This document shows positions 1 through 8,476 of a DNA stretch of 34,674 nt, one piece after another. Origin of the DNA: Candidatus Ozemibacteraceae bacterium (lineage in GTDB: Bacteria > Muiribacteriota > Ozemobacteria > Ozemobacterales > Ozemobacteraceae); the NCBI GenBank assembly GCA_937998695.1, contig CALLCO010000078.1, positions 1 through 34,674 on the forward strand, written 5' to 3'. How positions within the stretch are numbered: position 1 is the first letter of the stretch; every line of letters begins with the position of its first letter. The translations under genes were made by a program, and so were the position numbers. Under the pieces are notes generated by a model. It did not search any database and was not told the DNA's origin. It worked only from the letters and a program-made list of their open reading frames with translations.

Positions 1-144
1 GGGTGCGATCCTGGAAAAAGCTACCCTGCCGAATGACCCCAATATGACTACCGCATTTGAAACATCCACCCTGGGGCCGGATTCGCCGGAAGACACACAT
101 GGAGCAGGCCGGATCGGTCTGAGGGAGAGGCCGATTCGACGTCT

Positions 145-202
145 CGCGAGGCCAGGATGGCCTCGCGCCTCGCAGATCGCCATGGATGGCGATTCTGCGA
201 GG
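145..202. repeat. Two adjacent strong inverted repeats
   Basis: CGCGAGGCCA (145-154) is an exact inverted repeat of 158-167 around a 3-base loop. Immediately next to it, 168-183 pairs with 186-202 (arms starting CCTCGCAGA and ending TCTGCGAGG) with one unpaired base and a 2-base centre. The two hairpins abut with no spacer. The arrangement resembles palindromic intergenic elements or a structured RNA; which of these it is cannot be decided here. Confidence 0.7.
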
Positions 203-488
203 TTTGGACGACGAATCGAGCCGAACCCGAGGCCACCGATCCGAGCCTGCGGAATGGTGTCTGGAGGCGAACCCGGCCCCAGGGTTTGGGAAACGACGGG
301 AGTCCTACGAAGGTGGTTCTGATCGTTCGCCGCCCCCAGCGCCGATCCCCGATTCGGGTCGGCTGAAGCTCGGTGGGGTCGGTCCCTCGCCGATGGGGTG
401 AAAATCTTTGGCAGAGCCAGGAGAAAACGGGACATCAGCCACCTTTCAGAAAATGAGACGGAGGGAAAGAGGGGCGACGGATGCCCTG

Positions 489-497
489 TGGTATAAT
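489..497 (+). promoter_or_regulatory. Extended -10 promoter of the ferredoxin-hut operon
   Basis: TGG-TATAAT is a perfect -10 box (492-497) with the TGn extension (489-491). No good -35 is visible, which is usual for extended -10 promoters. Transcription would begin about 503-505, only a few bases before the ATG at 508, so the first mRNA would be leaderless or nearly so. Confidence 0.6.
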
Positions 498-507
498 CTC
501 CGCAACC

Positions 508-762
508 ATGACTGGCCATTCGATCCGTAACCCTACGAAAGGTGGCAAAACCTGGGTTCCGCGGTTTATCGACCGCCTCGATCGCCGGGTCTGTACTCGT
601 TGCGGGTTTTGCGCCAAAATATGTCCGGCCGGCGTGCTGCACCGCGTGGACGACGGCGAGGTGGTGATCGCCTCGTCCGACGATTGCCGTGGCTGTGAGG
701 TGTGCGAACGGACTTGCAAGGTGGGGGCGATCCGCTGCCGGCCCCGCGAGGACAAGCCGTGA
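508..762 (+). CDS. 2[4Fe-4S] ferredoxin, dehydratase-activase partner
   Basis: Small ferredoxin of 84 residues. Two cluster motifs are complete: Cys29, 32, 35 and 39 (followed by Pro), and Cys60, 63, 66 and 70. The second motif lacks the usual Pro after its last Cys. I chose the ATG at 508 because the in-frame ATG at 481 lies upstream of the TATAAT box and would not be transcribed from it. No Shine-Dalgarno is seen, in keeping with a leaderless start. The stop overlaps the GTG start of the activase by 3 bases, so the two are translationally coupled. Activases of 2-hydroxyacyl-CoA dehydratases receive electrons from reduced ferredoxin or flavodoxin, so this is the likely dedicated electron donor (inference). 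Confidence 0.85.
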   Translation: MTGHSIRNPTKGGKTWVPRFIDRLDRRVCTRCGFCAKICPAGVLHRVDDGEVVIASSDDCRGCEVCERTCKVGAIRCRPREDKP

Positions 763-1664
763 CCGGGGCCATCGGGCTCGACCTGGGGTCGCGCCGCACC
801 AAGGCGGTTCTCGTGGCGGACGGCGAGGTGGTCGAGCGTGCGGTCTTCCAGGCCTGGGCGTTCGAGCGGTCGGCCATCGTCGGGTGGGTCGAGGCGCGCC
901 GGCCTCGTGCCGCCCGGCTGGGCGCCACCGGATACGCCCGCCAAGCCGCGGCCACCCAGCTGGGGGCCGAAGCGGTGACCGAGATCCGTGCCTTCGGGCG
1001 GGGAGCCACGGTGTTGGCGCCGGGGGCCCGCACCCTGGTCGACATCGGCGGGCAGGATGCCAAGACGATCGCCCTCACTCCCGGCGGGCAGGTCGATGGA
1101 TTCGAGATGAATGACCGGTGCGCCGCCGGCACGGGAAAATTCTTCGAGCTGCTGGCCGCCACCCTCGGGGTCGAATTCGCGGCGCTGGCGCCCCTGGCCC
1201 TGGCCGCGCCGGCGGCGGCGCCGATCACCAGCACCTGCGCGGTCTTCGCCGAGTCGGAGATCGTCGGCCGGCTGGCCGAGGGAGCCGACCCGGGGACCCT
1301 GGCCCGGGGGGTGTTTCGGGCGGTGGCCGAGCGTCTGGCGGCGATGTTGCACCGGGTCGGGTTCGCCCCGCCGGCGTGGCTGGTCGGGGGCGGCGCCAAC
1401 GCCTGCCTGGCGCGTGAGCTGGGTGCCCTCCTGGGCGTCGAGTTCCGTCTGCATCCAGATGGGGCCTTCTTCGGCGCCGTCGGGGCGGCCTTCCCCGCCA
1501 CGGCGACCGCGGCGACCGCGGCGACCGCGGCGGCCGGGCTCGCCCCGCTCGCCCCGGAAGCCCCGCTCGCCCCGGAAGCCCCCTTTCGTGTTTCTGCCCC
1601 TTCGGCATCGGGGGAGACCCCCGCTGCCCCTGTCGTTTCTGTCACCAAAGGAGATCCCGCATGA
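759..1664 (+). CDS. 2-hydroxyacyl-CoA dehydratase activase (BadF/BcrA/HgdC family)
   Basis: ASKHA-fold ATPase of 301 residues. Its family role is to hydrolyse ATP while passing one electron from ferredoxin to a dehydratase such as 2-hydroxyglutaryl-CoA dehydratase. Visible motifs are GLDLGSRRTK (6-15, phosphate 1), DIGGQDAK (95-102), and the two Cys that bind the dimer-bridging [4Fe-4S] cluster: Cys121 in DRCAAGTGKF and Cys160 in STCAVFAESE. The LVGGGANA segment near 208-215 is the second nucleotide motif. The GTG start at 759 is chosen because it overlaps the ferredoxin stop. The last ~55 residues are an Ala/Pro-rich tail from short DNA repeats and are unlikely to be catalytic. The stop overlaps the hutH ATG (ATGA). 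No dehydratase subunits lie in this window, so the substrate is inferred from context. Confidence 0.88.
   Translation: MTGAIGLDLGSRRTKAVLVADGEVVERAVFQAWAFERSAIVGWVEARRPRAARLGATGYARQAAATQLGAEAVTEIRAFGRGATVLAPGARTLVDIGGQDAKTIALTPGGQVDGFEMNDRCAAGTGKFFELLAATLGVEFAALAPLALAAPAAAPITSTCAVFAESEIVGRLAEGADPGTLARGVFRAVAERLAAMLHRVGFAPPAWLVGGGANACLARELGALLGVEFRLHPDGAFFGAVGAAFPATATAATAATAAAGLAPLAPEAPLAPEAPFRVSAPSASGETPAAPVVSVTKGDPA
1502..1578 (+). repeat. Short tandem repeats in the activase tail
   Basis: GGCGACCGC occurs three times in tandem (1502-1528), and an 18-base unit beginning CCCCGCTCGC occurs twice without change (1543-1560, 1561-1578). Both unit lengths are multiples of three, so copy changes would keep the frame. 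They encode Ala/Thr and Ala/Pro/Glu runs. Confidence 0.85.
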
Positions 1665-3178
1665 TCGCCCTCGATGGACATTCCCTCGACCTCGCCGGCC
1701 TGAAGCGCATCGCTGATGGCGAGGCCGTGTCCGTGACCGACGAGGCCCTGGCCCGCGTGCGGGCTTCCCGCGCCATCGTCGAGAAGCTGATCGCCGACGA
1801 CCGCGTCGTCTACGGCATCACTACCGGGTTCGGCCACCTGTGCCACACCCGCATCGCCCGGCCCGACCTGCAACGGCTGCAGACCAACCTGATCCGCAGC
1901 CACGCCACCGGGGTGGGCGACCCCTTCACCCGGGAAGAAGTGCGGGCGATGATCGCCATCCGGCTCAACAGCCTCTTGCACGGGGTGAGCGGGGTGCGGC
2001 CGGCCGTCATCGAGGCGCTGGCCGGTCTGCTGCGCCACGACGTCATCCCGTGGGTGCCGCAGCAGGGGTCGGTGGGCAGCTCCGGTGACCTGGCGCCGCT
2101 GTCGCACATCATGCTCGTCCTGATGGGGGAAGGAGAGGTGCGGGCGCCCGACGGCAGCCGGCAACCCGCCGCCCCCGCCCTGCAGCGCGCCGGCCTCACC
2201 CCCGTCGCCCTCGAGGCCAAGGAAGGCCTGGCCCTGATCAACGGCACCTCGGTGATGACCGGCGTGCTCGGCCTCGCCGTCGAGCGGGCTCTCGACCTGG
2301 CCACCGCCGCCGACGTCATCGCCGCCCTCTCGCTCGACGTGCTGAAGGGCTCGACCAGCCCGTTCGATCCCGACTTTCTCGCTCTACGGCCCTACGAAGG
2401 CATGCGCGAGGTCGGGGCGAACATCCTGGCCTGCCTCGACGACAGCCAGGTGCGGGCCAGCCACGTCAACTGCGGCAAGGTGCAGGACGCCTACAGCCTG
2501 CGCTGCATCCCGCAGGTGCATGGCGCGTCCCGCGAGGCCCTGCGCCACGTGCAGCGGCAGGTGCTGACCGAGATGAACTCGGTCACCGACAACCCCATCC
2601 TGCTCTCGGAAGACCGCATCGTCTCGGGCGGGCACTTCCACGGGCAGCCGATGGCGCTGGCCGCCGACTATTTCGGCATCGCCGTCGCCGAACTGGCCAA
2701 CATCAGCGAGCGGCGCATCGACCGCCTGCTGAACCCCCTGGTCAGCGGGATGAACCCTTTCCTCGCCAAAGACCCCGGGGTCAACTCGGGGCTGATGATC
2801 GTGCAGTACACCGCCGCCTCGCTGGTCAGCGAGAACAAAGTACTGGCTCACCCCGCCTCGGTCGACTCGATTCCCACCTCGGCGTATCAGGAAGACCACG
2901 TCAGCATGGGTACCATCGCGGCCCGCAAGGGCGCGTCGATCCTGCGCAACGCCACCCAGGTGCTGGCCATCGAGTGGGTCTGCGCGGCGCAGGGCTACGA
3001 GATGATCCGGCCCCTCGAACTGGGTCGGGGCACCAAACCCGCGTGGGAACTGCTGCGGCAGCACGTTCCCGCGCTCGACGAAGACCGTCTGCTGGCTCCC
3101 GACCTGGAGAAGGCCCGCGACCTGTTGTGGAAAGGAGAACTTGTCCGTCATGTCCGGAACACCGTCGAACTCCGCTAA
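1661..3178 (+). CDS. hutH: Histidine ammonia-lyase
   Basis: 505 residues, the usual length of HutH. It deaminates L-histidine to urocanate, the first step of histidine degradation, in the cytoplasm. The active-site Tyr51 lies in YGITTGFG (51-58). The MIO cofactor loop is [14 protein letters not shown] (136-149). Here the self-cyclising triplet is Ser140-Ser141-Gly142 instead of the common Ala-Ser-Gly; the essential Ser-Gly is kept, so activity is expected. The start has a strong RBS (AAAGGAG, 1647-1653) and overlaps the activase stop by 4 bases. The 3' end overlaps hutU by 29 bases. Phenylalanine/tyrosine ammonia-lyase is the alternative, made unlikely by the adjoining urocanase. Confidence 0.95.
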   Translation: MIALDGHSLDLAGLKRIADGEAVSVTDEALARVRASRAIVEKLIADDRVVYGITTGFGHLCHTRIARPDLQRLQTNLIRSHATGVGDPFTREEVRAMIAIRLNSLLHGVSGVRPAVIEALAGLLRHDVIPWVPQQGSVGSSGDLAPLSHIMLVLMGEGEVRAPDGSRQPAAPALQRAGLTPVALEAKEGLALINGTSVMTGVLGLAVERALDLATAADVIAALSLDVLKGSTSPFDPDFLALRPYEGMREVGANILACLDDSQVRASHVNCGKVQDAYSLRCIPQVHGASREALRHVQRQVLTEMNSVTDNPILLSEDRIVSGGHFHGQPMALAADYFGIAVAELANISERRIDRLLNPLVSGMNPFLAKDPGVNSGLMIVQYTAASLVSENKVLAHPASVDSIPTSAYQEDHVSMGTIAARKGASILRNATQVLAIEWVCAAQGYEMIRPLELGRGTKPAWELLRQHVPALDEDRLLAPDLEKARDLLWKGELVRHVRNTVELR

Positions 3179-4823
3179 AGCCCGCGTCGTGCATCCCCCG
3201 CGGGGGACGCAGGTGTCGTGCAAGGGGTGGCTGCAGGAAGCCGCCTTCCGCATGGTCCAGCACAACCTCGATCCCGAGGTGGCCGAGAAACCCGAAGAAC
3301 TGATCGTCTACGGCGGCATCGGCAAAGCCGCCCGCACCTGGGACTGTTTCGACGCCATCCTGGCCACGCTCAAGCGGCTGGGCGACGACGAGACTCTGCT
3401 CGTCCAGTCGGGCAAGCCGGTCGCCGTCTTCAAGAGCCACGCCGACGCCCCGCGCGTGCTGCTGGTCAACTCGATGCTGGTGCCGCGCTTCGCCACCTGG
3501 GAGCACTTCCACGAACTCGACCGCAAGGGGCTGATGATGTACGGCCAGATGACGGCCGGCTCCTGGATCTACATCGGCACCCAGGGCATCCTGCAGGGCA
3601 CCTACGAGACCCTGGCGGCGGTCGGCGCCACGCATTTCGGCGGCACCCTCGCCGGCACCATCACGTTGACCGGGGGCCTGGGCGGCATGGGCGGGGCCCA
3701 GCCGCTGGCGGTCACCATGAACGACGGCGTCTGCCTGGCCGTCGAGGTCGACCCCGCGCGCATCCAGCGCCGCATCGACCACAAATACTGCGACGTCATG
3801 TGCACCACCGTCGAGGAGGCCATCGCCAAGGCCGAAGAAGCGAAGAAGGCGAAAAGGCCCCTGTCGATCGGGCTGCTCGGCAACTGCGCCGAGGTGCTGC
3901 CGCAGATGGTGAAGATGGGCTTCCAACCCGACATCGTTACCGACCAGACCTCGGCTCACGACCCGCTCAACGGCTACGTGACGGCCGGTCTCTCGCTCGA
4001 GGCCGCGCTGGCCCTGCGCCAGAGCGACCCCGCCGGCTATCAGGAGCGGGCCAAGGATTCGATCCGCACCCACGTCGAGGCCATGTTGGCCTTCATGGAT
4101 CGCGGGGCGGTGACCTTCGATTACGGCAACAACATCCGCACCGTGGCCTTCGACCGTGGCCTGAAGCGCGCGTTCGACTTCCCCGGGTTCGTGCCGGCCT
4201 ACATCCGGCCGTTGTTCTGCGAGGGGAAGGGCCCCTTCCGCTGGGTGGCCCTGTCGGGCGATCCCGCCGACATCGCCGTCACCGATCGCGAGATCGTGCG
4301 GCTGTTCCCCGACAACGCGCCGCTCAACCGCTGGATCGACAAGGCTTCGCAGAAGGTCCACTTCCAGGGGCTGCCGTCGCGTATCTGCTGGCTGGGCTAC
4401 GGCGAACGCGAGAAGGCCGGCGTGCTGTTCAACGACCTGGTAAAGAACGGCAAGGTCAAGGCCCCTATCGTCATCGGCCGCGATCATCTCGACACCGGCT
4501 CGGTGGCTTCGCCGTTCCGCGAGACCGAGGGGATGCGCGACGGGTCCGACGCCGTGGCCGACTGGCCGATCCTCAACGCCCTCATCAATGCCGTCAACGG
4601 CGCCACCTGGGTCAGTGTCCATCACGGCGGCGGCGTCGGCATGGGCAACTCGATCCATGCCGGTATGGTCATCGTCGCCGACGGCACGCCGGCGGCCGAG
4701 CGGCGGCTGCGCCGCGTGCTGACCAGCGACCCCGGCCTGGGTGTCGTGCGCCACGCCGATGCTGGCTACGATCTCGCCATCCAGACCGCCCGCGCCCATC
4801 GCGTCGACATGCCGATGCTCTGA
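3150..4823 (+). CDS. hutU: Urocanate hydratase
   Basis: 557 residues, full length. It adds water to urocanate to give imidazolone propionate, using tightly bound NAD+ as an electrophile. Visible are [10 protein letters not shown] (54-63), the NAD-binding [10 protein letters not shown] (175-184), the active-site Cys413 in [10 protein letters not shown], and [15 protein letters not shown] near the C-terminus. I start at ATG 3150; the AGGAG at 3133-3137 is 12 bases upstream, slightly far. A TTG at 3141 in the same frame is too close to it. The gene overlaps the end of hutH by 29 bases, which indicates coupled translation. Confidence 0.95.
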   Translation: MSGTPSNSAKARVVHPPRGTQVSCKGWLQEAAFRMVQHNLDPEVAEKPEELIVYGGIGKAARTWDCFDAILATLKRLGDDETLLVQSGKPVAVFKSHADAPRVLLVNSMLVPRFATWEHFHELDRKGLMMYGQMTAGSWIYIGTQGILQGTYETLAAVGATHFGGTLAGTITLTGGLGGMGGAQPLAVTMNDGVCLAVEVDPARIQRRIDHKYCDVMCTTVEEAIAKAEEAKKAKRPLSIGLLGNCAEVLPQMVKMGFQPDIVTDQTSAHDPLNGYVTAGLSLEAALALRQSDPAGYQERAKDSIRTHVEAMLAFMDRGAVTFDYGNNIRTVAFDRGLKRAFDFPGFVPAYIRPLFCEGKGPFRWVALSGDPADIAVTDREIVRLFPDNAPLNRWIDKASQKVHFQGLPSRICWLGYGEREKAGVLFNDLVKNGKVKAPIVIGRDHLDTGSVASPFRETEGMRDGSDAVADWPILNALINAVNGATWVSVHHGGGVGMGNSIHAGMVIVADGTPAAERRLRRVLTSDPGLGVVRHADAGYDLAIQTARAHRVDMPML

Positions 4824-4855
4824 GCGCCTGTCACATCACGCAAAGGAGATCCCCC

Positions 4856-5773
4856 ATGGAAATCATCGAATGCATTCCCAACATCAGCGAAGGCCAGAAC
4901 GCCGAGGTGGTCGAGTATGTCGTCGACGCCATCCGGCAGACCCCTGGGTGTTTCCTGCTCGATTTCTCGTCCGATGCCGACCACAACCGGTCGGTCATCA
5001 CCTTCATCGGCCACCGTGCCGCGCTGAAGGCGGCCATCCGTGAGTTGTACAAGCGTGCTCTCGAGAAGATCGACCTGCGGCGGCACAAGGGCGAGCACCC
5101 CCGCATGGGCGCGGTCGACGTCGTGCCGTTCGTGCCCATTCAAGACGTCACCATGGATGACTGCATCGCCCTCAGTAAAGAGGTCGCGGCGATGATCTAC
5201 GATGAGTTCCGGGTGCCGGTCTATCTGTATGAGGAGAGCCAGACCAACCCCGACCGCAAGAACCTGGCGAAGATCCGCAAGGGCGAGTTCGAGGGCCTGA
5301 GCGCCAAGATGCAGCAACCCGAATGGAAGCCCGACGTCGGGGCGGCGCACCCGCACGTCAGTGCGGGCGCCTCGGTGGTCGGGGCGCGCATGCCGTTGAT
5401 CGCCTTCAACGTCAACCTCGGCACCGCCGACATCAAGATCGCCGACACCATCGCCAAGAACGTGCGCGGCATCGGCGGTGGCCTGCAGTTCGTCAAGGCC
5501 ATGGGCGTCGAGCTCAAGGAACGCAAAATTGTACAAATATCGATGAATATGGTGAATTACAAGAAGTCGCCGCTGTTCCGGGTGTTCGAGATGATCAAGT
5601 CGGAGGCCGAGCGCTATGGGGTGCCGGTCGTCGGCTCGGAGATCATCGGCCTGGTGCCGCAGGACGCCCTGTTCGAGACCGCCGAATTCTACCTGCGCTG
5701 CGAAAACTACTCGCCGGCCTGCGTGCTCGAGAACAAGATCAACGGCGTGCTCTACCAGCAGTTGCCCAAGTAG
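4856..5773 (+). CDS. ftcD: Glutamate formimidoyltransferase (stand-alone FtcD N-domain)
   Basis: 305 residues, matching only the transferase half of bifunctional FTCD (about 540 residues). It transfers the formimino group of N-formimino-L-glutamate to tetrahydrofolate, releasing glutamate. ECIPNISEG (5-13) is the family's N-terminal signature, and the catalytic His81 sits in HPRMGAVDVVPFVP (81-94). The RBS AAAGGAG (4842-4848) fits the ATG. The stop falls cleanly at the domain end, so this is a natural single-domain form, not a truncation. No cyclodeaminase gene (formimino-THF to methenyl-THF) is seen in the window. Its presence with hutH, hutU and hutI shows that nitrogen is passed to folate rather than released through HutG or HutF. 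Confidence 0.93.
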   Translation: MEIIECIPNISEGQNAEVVEYVVDAIRQTPGCFLLDFSSDADHNRSVITFIGHRAALKAAIRELYKRALEKIDLRRHKGEHPRMGAVDVVPFVPIQDVTMDDCIALSKEVAAMIYDEFRVPVYLYEESQTNPDRKNLAKIRKGEFEGLSAKMQQPEWKPDVGAAHPHVSAGASVVGARMPLIAFNVNLGTADIKIADTIAKNVRGIGGGLQFVKAMGVELKERKIVQISMNMVNYKKSPLFRVFEMIKSEAERYGVPVVGSEIIGLVPQDALFETAEFYLRCENYSPACVLENKINGVLYQQLPK

Positions 5774-5776
5774 GTC

Positions 5777-7042
5777 ATGAAGCCCGTCGCCGACTGCGTC
5801 ATCCACAGCCTGGCCGCCGCCGCCCTTTTCCCCCGGCCGTATCGGGGGAAAGGGACGATGGTCGGCTGGGAAGTCGAGGAACGGCCGCATGTCTCGATCG
5901 CCGCCCTCGACGGGGCGATCGTCTGGATCGGCCCCGCCGGGAAGCTGTCCGACGAGGTGAGGCTCGCCGCCGACTGCCGGTTCGTCAACGGGGCGGGCCT
6001 GCTGGCGGTGCCGGGGTTCGTCGATTCGCACACCCATCTGGTCTACGCGGGCGACCGCAGCGACGAGTTCGAGATGCGGGTGCAGGGTCGGCCCTACCTC
6101 GACATCCTGGCGGCGGGGGGCGGCATCCTGCGCACGGTCGAGGCGGTGCGGGCCCGTTCGGAGGACGAGTTGTACCAGGAGGCGGCGCAACGCCTGATCG
6201 AAGCCCTCACCTGGGGGACGACCACCGTCGAGATCAAGACCGGGTATGGTCTCGATCTTCCCACCGAACTGAAGATGCTGCGGGTCATCGACCGGCTGCG
6301 CCGCGACCTGCCGGTACGGATTGTCGCCACCTTCATGGGCGCCCACGCGGTACCGGCGGGCCGCCAGGCCGACCCAGACGCTTTCGTCGACGAGATCTGC
6401 CGCGACTGGATTCCCGAGGTGGCGAAGACCGGCATGGCCGTCTTCAACGATGTGTTCACCGAGAACAAGGCGTTCTCGGTGGCGCAGTCGCGCAAGATTC
6501 TCGAAGCGGGGGCGGCCCACGGTCTGCGGCCGAAGATCCATGCCGACGAGGTCAACGTGCTGGGCGGGGTCGACCTGGCGGTCGAGGTCGGGGCGGTCAG
6601 CGCCGACCACTTGCTGATGACCGGCCCGGAGGGCATCGCCAAGCTGGCGGGCAGCGGGGTGATTCCGACCGTGCTGCCCGGCACCTCGACCTATCTGATG
6701 GAGTCGCACCACGCCCCGGCCCGGGCCATGATCGCCGCCGGCCTGCCGTTGGCCATTGCGTCCGATCACAACCCTGGCAGCTGCCAGTTCCTGGGGGCAG
6801 GGATCGTGCAATCGCTGGCCATGCTGCAGTTGCGCCTGACGGCCGCCGAGGCCCTGGTGGCGGGCACCCTGCATGCCGCCCATGCTCTCGGGCAGGGCGA
6901 CCGGATCGGCGCCCTCGAGGTCGGCCGGCAGCTCGATGCCGTGTTGCTCGAGGCGACGTCCTTCCGCGAGGTGGGCTACCGCGTTGGGCAGAACCTCGTC
7001 CGGCAGGTGCTCATCGGCGGCAAGCCGGTCTTCCAGGCTTGA
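5777..7042 (+). CDS. hutI: Imidazolonepropionase
   Basis: 421 residues of the amidohydrolase superfamily. It hydrolyses 4-imidazolone-5-propionate to N-formimino-L-glutamate. Metal and active-site residues are in place: His85 and His87 (DSHTHLVYAGDR), His190 (MGAHAVP), His255 (HADEVN) and Asp330 (ASDHNPGS), with the substrate-loop GGGILRTVEA at 114-123. It starts 3 bases after the ftcD stop with only a weak RBS (TAGG), so it is likely translated by reinitiation. It is the last gene of the hut run; its stop codon overlaps the -35 box of the next promoter. Gene order places it after FtcD, although the enzyme acts before it. Confidence 0.95.
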   Translation: MKPVADCVIHSLAAAALFPRPYRGKGTMVGWEVEERPHVSIAALDGAIVWIGPAGKLSDEVRLAADCRFVNGAGLLAVPGFVDSHTHLVYAGDRSDEFEMRVQGRPYLDILAAGGGILRTVEAVRARSEDELYQEAAQRLIEALTWGTTTVEIKTGYGLDLPTELKMLRVIDRLRRDLPVRIVATFMGAHAVPAGRQADPDAFVDEICRDWIPEVAKTGMAVFNDVFTENKAFSVAQSRKILEAGAAHGLRPKIHADEVNVLGGVDLAVEVGAVSADHLLMTGPEGIAKLAGSGVIPTVLPGTSTYLMESHHAPARAMIAAGLPLAIASDHNPGSCQFLGAGIVQSLAMLQLRLTAAEALVAGTLHAAHALGQGDRIGALEVGRQLDAVLLEATSFREVGYRVGQNLVRQVLIGGKPVFQA

Positions 7043-7073
7043 TTCCGTGAGGAATTTCCGCTATATCCGGAAA
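7039..7073 (+). promoter_or_regulatory. Promoter and overlapping palindrome upstream of DAHP synthase
   Basis: TTGATT (7039-7044) is followed after exactly 17 bases by TATATC (7062-7067). The -10 lies in the centre of the inverted repeat TTTCCG-N7-CGGAAA (7055-7073), an arrangement typical of a repressor operator. The -35 overlaps the hutI stop codon. This would let the DAHP synthase gene be expressed independently of hut. Confidence 0.5.
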
Positions 7074-7132
7074 GGGCCGGGGGGTCGCCCGGTCCGGTGG
7101 GTGTTTCCCGGTTTCCGGCAAAGGATCCTCCA

Positions 7133-8170
7133 ATGATCATCGTCATGGCTCCCTGGGCCACCGCAGAACACAAGCAGAACATCCTCGACCAGGTCGGCAA
7201 AATGGGCCTGGAGGCCCACCTCCTCGAAGACGACCGTCGCACGATCGTCGCGGTCCTAGGGGAGGAACGCCCCATGGTCGAACTCCCGTTCGAATCATGG
7301 CCAGGCGTTGAGCGCGTGCTGCCGGTGCTGCAGCCGTTCCTGCTCGCTTCGCGCGAGTACCGGGGCGAGAACAGCCTGATCAAAGTGGGCCCGGTCGGAG
7401 AGGGGAAGGACCAGGTGGTGTTCGGCGGCCCCGAAGTACAGGTCATCGCGGGGCCCTGCGCGGTCGAGTTCGAGGAGATCACTCTCAAGACGGCCCACCT
7501 TGTCAAGCAGGCGGGGTGCAAGCTCTTTCGGGGCGGCGCGTTCAAGCCCCGGACCTCACCGTATTCCTTTCAAGGATTGGGGGCCGAAGGCCTGGCCATC
7601 CTGCGCCGGGTGCGCGAGGAGACCGGCCTGCTGATCGTGACCGAGGTGATGGACGTCCACGAGGTCGACCTTGTCGCCACCACCGCCGACGTGCTGCAGA
7701 TCGGCACCCGCAATATGACCAACTTCAACCTGCTGAAGGCGATGGGGGGGGTGAAGAAGCCCGTGCTGCTGAAGCGGGGCATGAGCTCCACCATCAAGGA
7801 GTTCCTGATGGCGGCGGAGTACATCCTCAGCAACGGCAACCCCAACGTCATCCTGTGCGAGCGCGGCATCCGCACGTTCGAGACCTATACGCGGTTCAAT
7901 CTCGACATCAATGCCGTGCCCGCCATCAAGCACCTGTCGCATCTTCCCATCATCGTCGATCCCAGTCATGCCACCGGGTTGTGGCGCCTGGTCGAGGCGG
8001 TCACCCTGGCGGGCGTCGCGGCGGGCGCGGATGGGGTCATGGTGGAGATCCATCCCGACCCGCAGAATGCCTTGTCTGATGGCAGCCAAGCCTTGAAGCC
8101 GGAGAAACTGCCGCCCCTGCTCGAACGGATCAAGGGCATCGCCGGAGTCCTCGGTCGGACGCTGGGCTGA
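7133..8170 (+). CDS. 3-deoxy-7-phosphoheptulonate synthase (DAHP synthase, Thermotoga-like class)
   Basis: 345 residues. It condenses phosphoenolpyruvate with erythrose 4-phosphate, the entry step of the shikimate pathway. Residues 1-~80 form the ferredoxin-like regulatory domain found in this subclass; ~100-345 is the (beta/alpha)8 barrel with GPCAVE (108-113), GGAFKPRTSPYSFQG (134-148), DVLQIGTRNM (186-195), KPVLLKRGM (209-217) and DPSHATG (276-282). The ATG at 7133 has RBS AAAGGA and begins at the family's usual N-terminus; a longer frame upstream has no support. It has its own promoter and is functionally unrelated to histidine degradation. Confidence 0.94.
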   Translation: MIIVMAPWATAEHKQNILDQVGKMGLEAHLLEDDRRTIVAVLGEERPMVELPFESWPGVERVLPVLQPFLLASREYRGENSLIKVGPVGEGKDQVVFGGPEVQVIAGPCAVEFEEITLKTAHLVKQAGCKLFRGGAFKPRTSPYSFQGLGAEGLAILRRVREETGLLIVTEVMDVHEVDLVATTADVLQIGTRNMTNFNLLKAMGGVKKPVLLKRGMSSTIKEFLMAAEYILSNGNPNVILCERGIRTFETYTRFNLDINAVPAIKHLSHLPIIVDPSHATGLWRLVEAVTLAGVAAGADGVMVEIHPDPQNALSDGSQALKPEKLPPLLERIKGIAGVLGRTLG

Positions 8171-8288
8171 TTTCCCACCCCTTGCCCCAGGGCCTTTCCC
8201 AAGGGAAGAACAACGCGTCGAGCAAGCCTGGTTCAGGGTGATGGCAAAAAGTGGCCATGGGTGTCACATGCGGGTGTGTTTTGCGGTT

Positions 8289-8294
8289 TATAAT
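8289..8294 (+). promoter_or_regulatory. TATAAT -10 box for the gene at 8477
   Basis: A perfect TATAAT lies about 180 bases before the next start codon. No convincing -35 is seen at 17 bases. Transcription would begin near 8301, exactly where the base-paired leader starts. Confidence 0.45.
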
Positions 8295-8300
8295 TAGTAG

Positions 8301-8378
8301 GGAGCTGCCTGGCTTGAAGAGGCTTTCGCCGGTAGCGGTCCGGCGGAGTTTCTCCCCCCTCATCGGCTCAAGGCAGCT
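8301..8378 (+). promoter_or_regulatory. Structured 5' leader, possible cis-regulatory RNA
   Basis: AGCTGCCT (8303-8310) pairs perfectly with AGGCAGCT (8371-8378), closing a domain that contains a hairpin CGCCGG-N7-CCGGCG (8327-8345). The outer stem begins at the predicted transcription start. I do not recognise it as a known riboswitch class. A further ~100 unpaired-looking bases lead to the strong RBS of the next gene. Confidence 0.4.
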
Positions 8379-8476
8379 TTGCTTGATGAATGGCATCTAT
8401 GAAAGTGAGGGTTCTGGAGATTCATCCGGTAACCGGCCCGCGATAGTTTGGGGCAGCAATACCAAAGGAGGAGACT

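Larger units (their letters stand above)
1..507. other. Non-coding, structured upstream region
   Basis: No convincing gene is visible. The short open frames overlap one another on both strands, have no ribosome-binding sites and resemble no protein family I know. The stretch is rich in inverted repeats, the strongest at 145-202, with a weaker one around AACCC/GGGTT near 270-287. It ends in the promoter of the ferredoxin operon. Confidence 0.5.

Noticed and set aside
566-2164. 532-residue minus-strand open frame
   Set aside because: Antisense to ferredoxin, activase and hutH; low-complexity Ala/Ser/Pro/Arg content and no RBS.
3218-4855. Long open frame on the + strand in front of the formimidoyltransferase, in the same frame
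   Set aside because: Its first ~545 residues are an Arg/Gly/Pro-rich shadow of hutU; only the part from ATG 4856, with its own RBS, is a real protein.
4766-6883. 705-residue open frame on the minus strand
   Set aside because: Antisense to ftcD and hutI, both certain genes; composition (His/Asp/Gly-rich) is typical of high-GC shadow frames.
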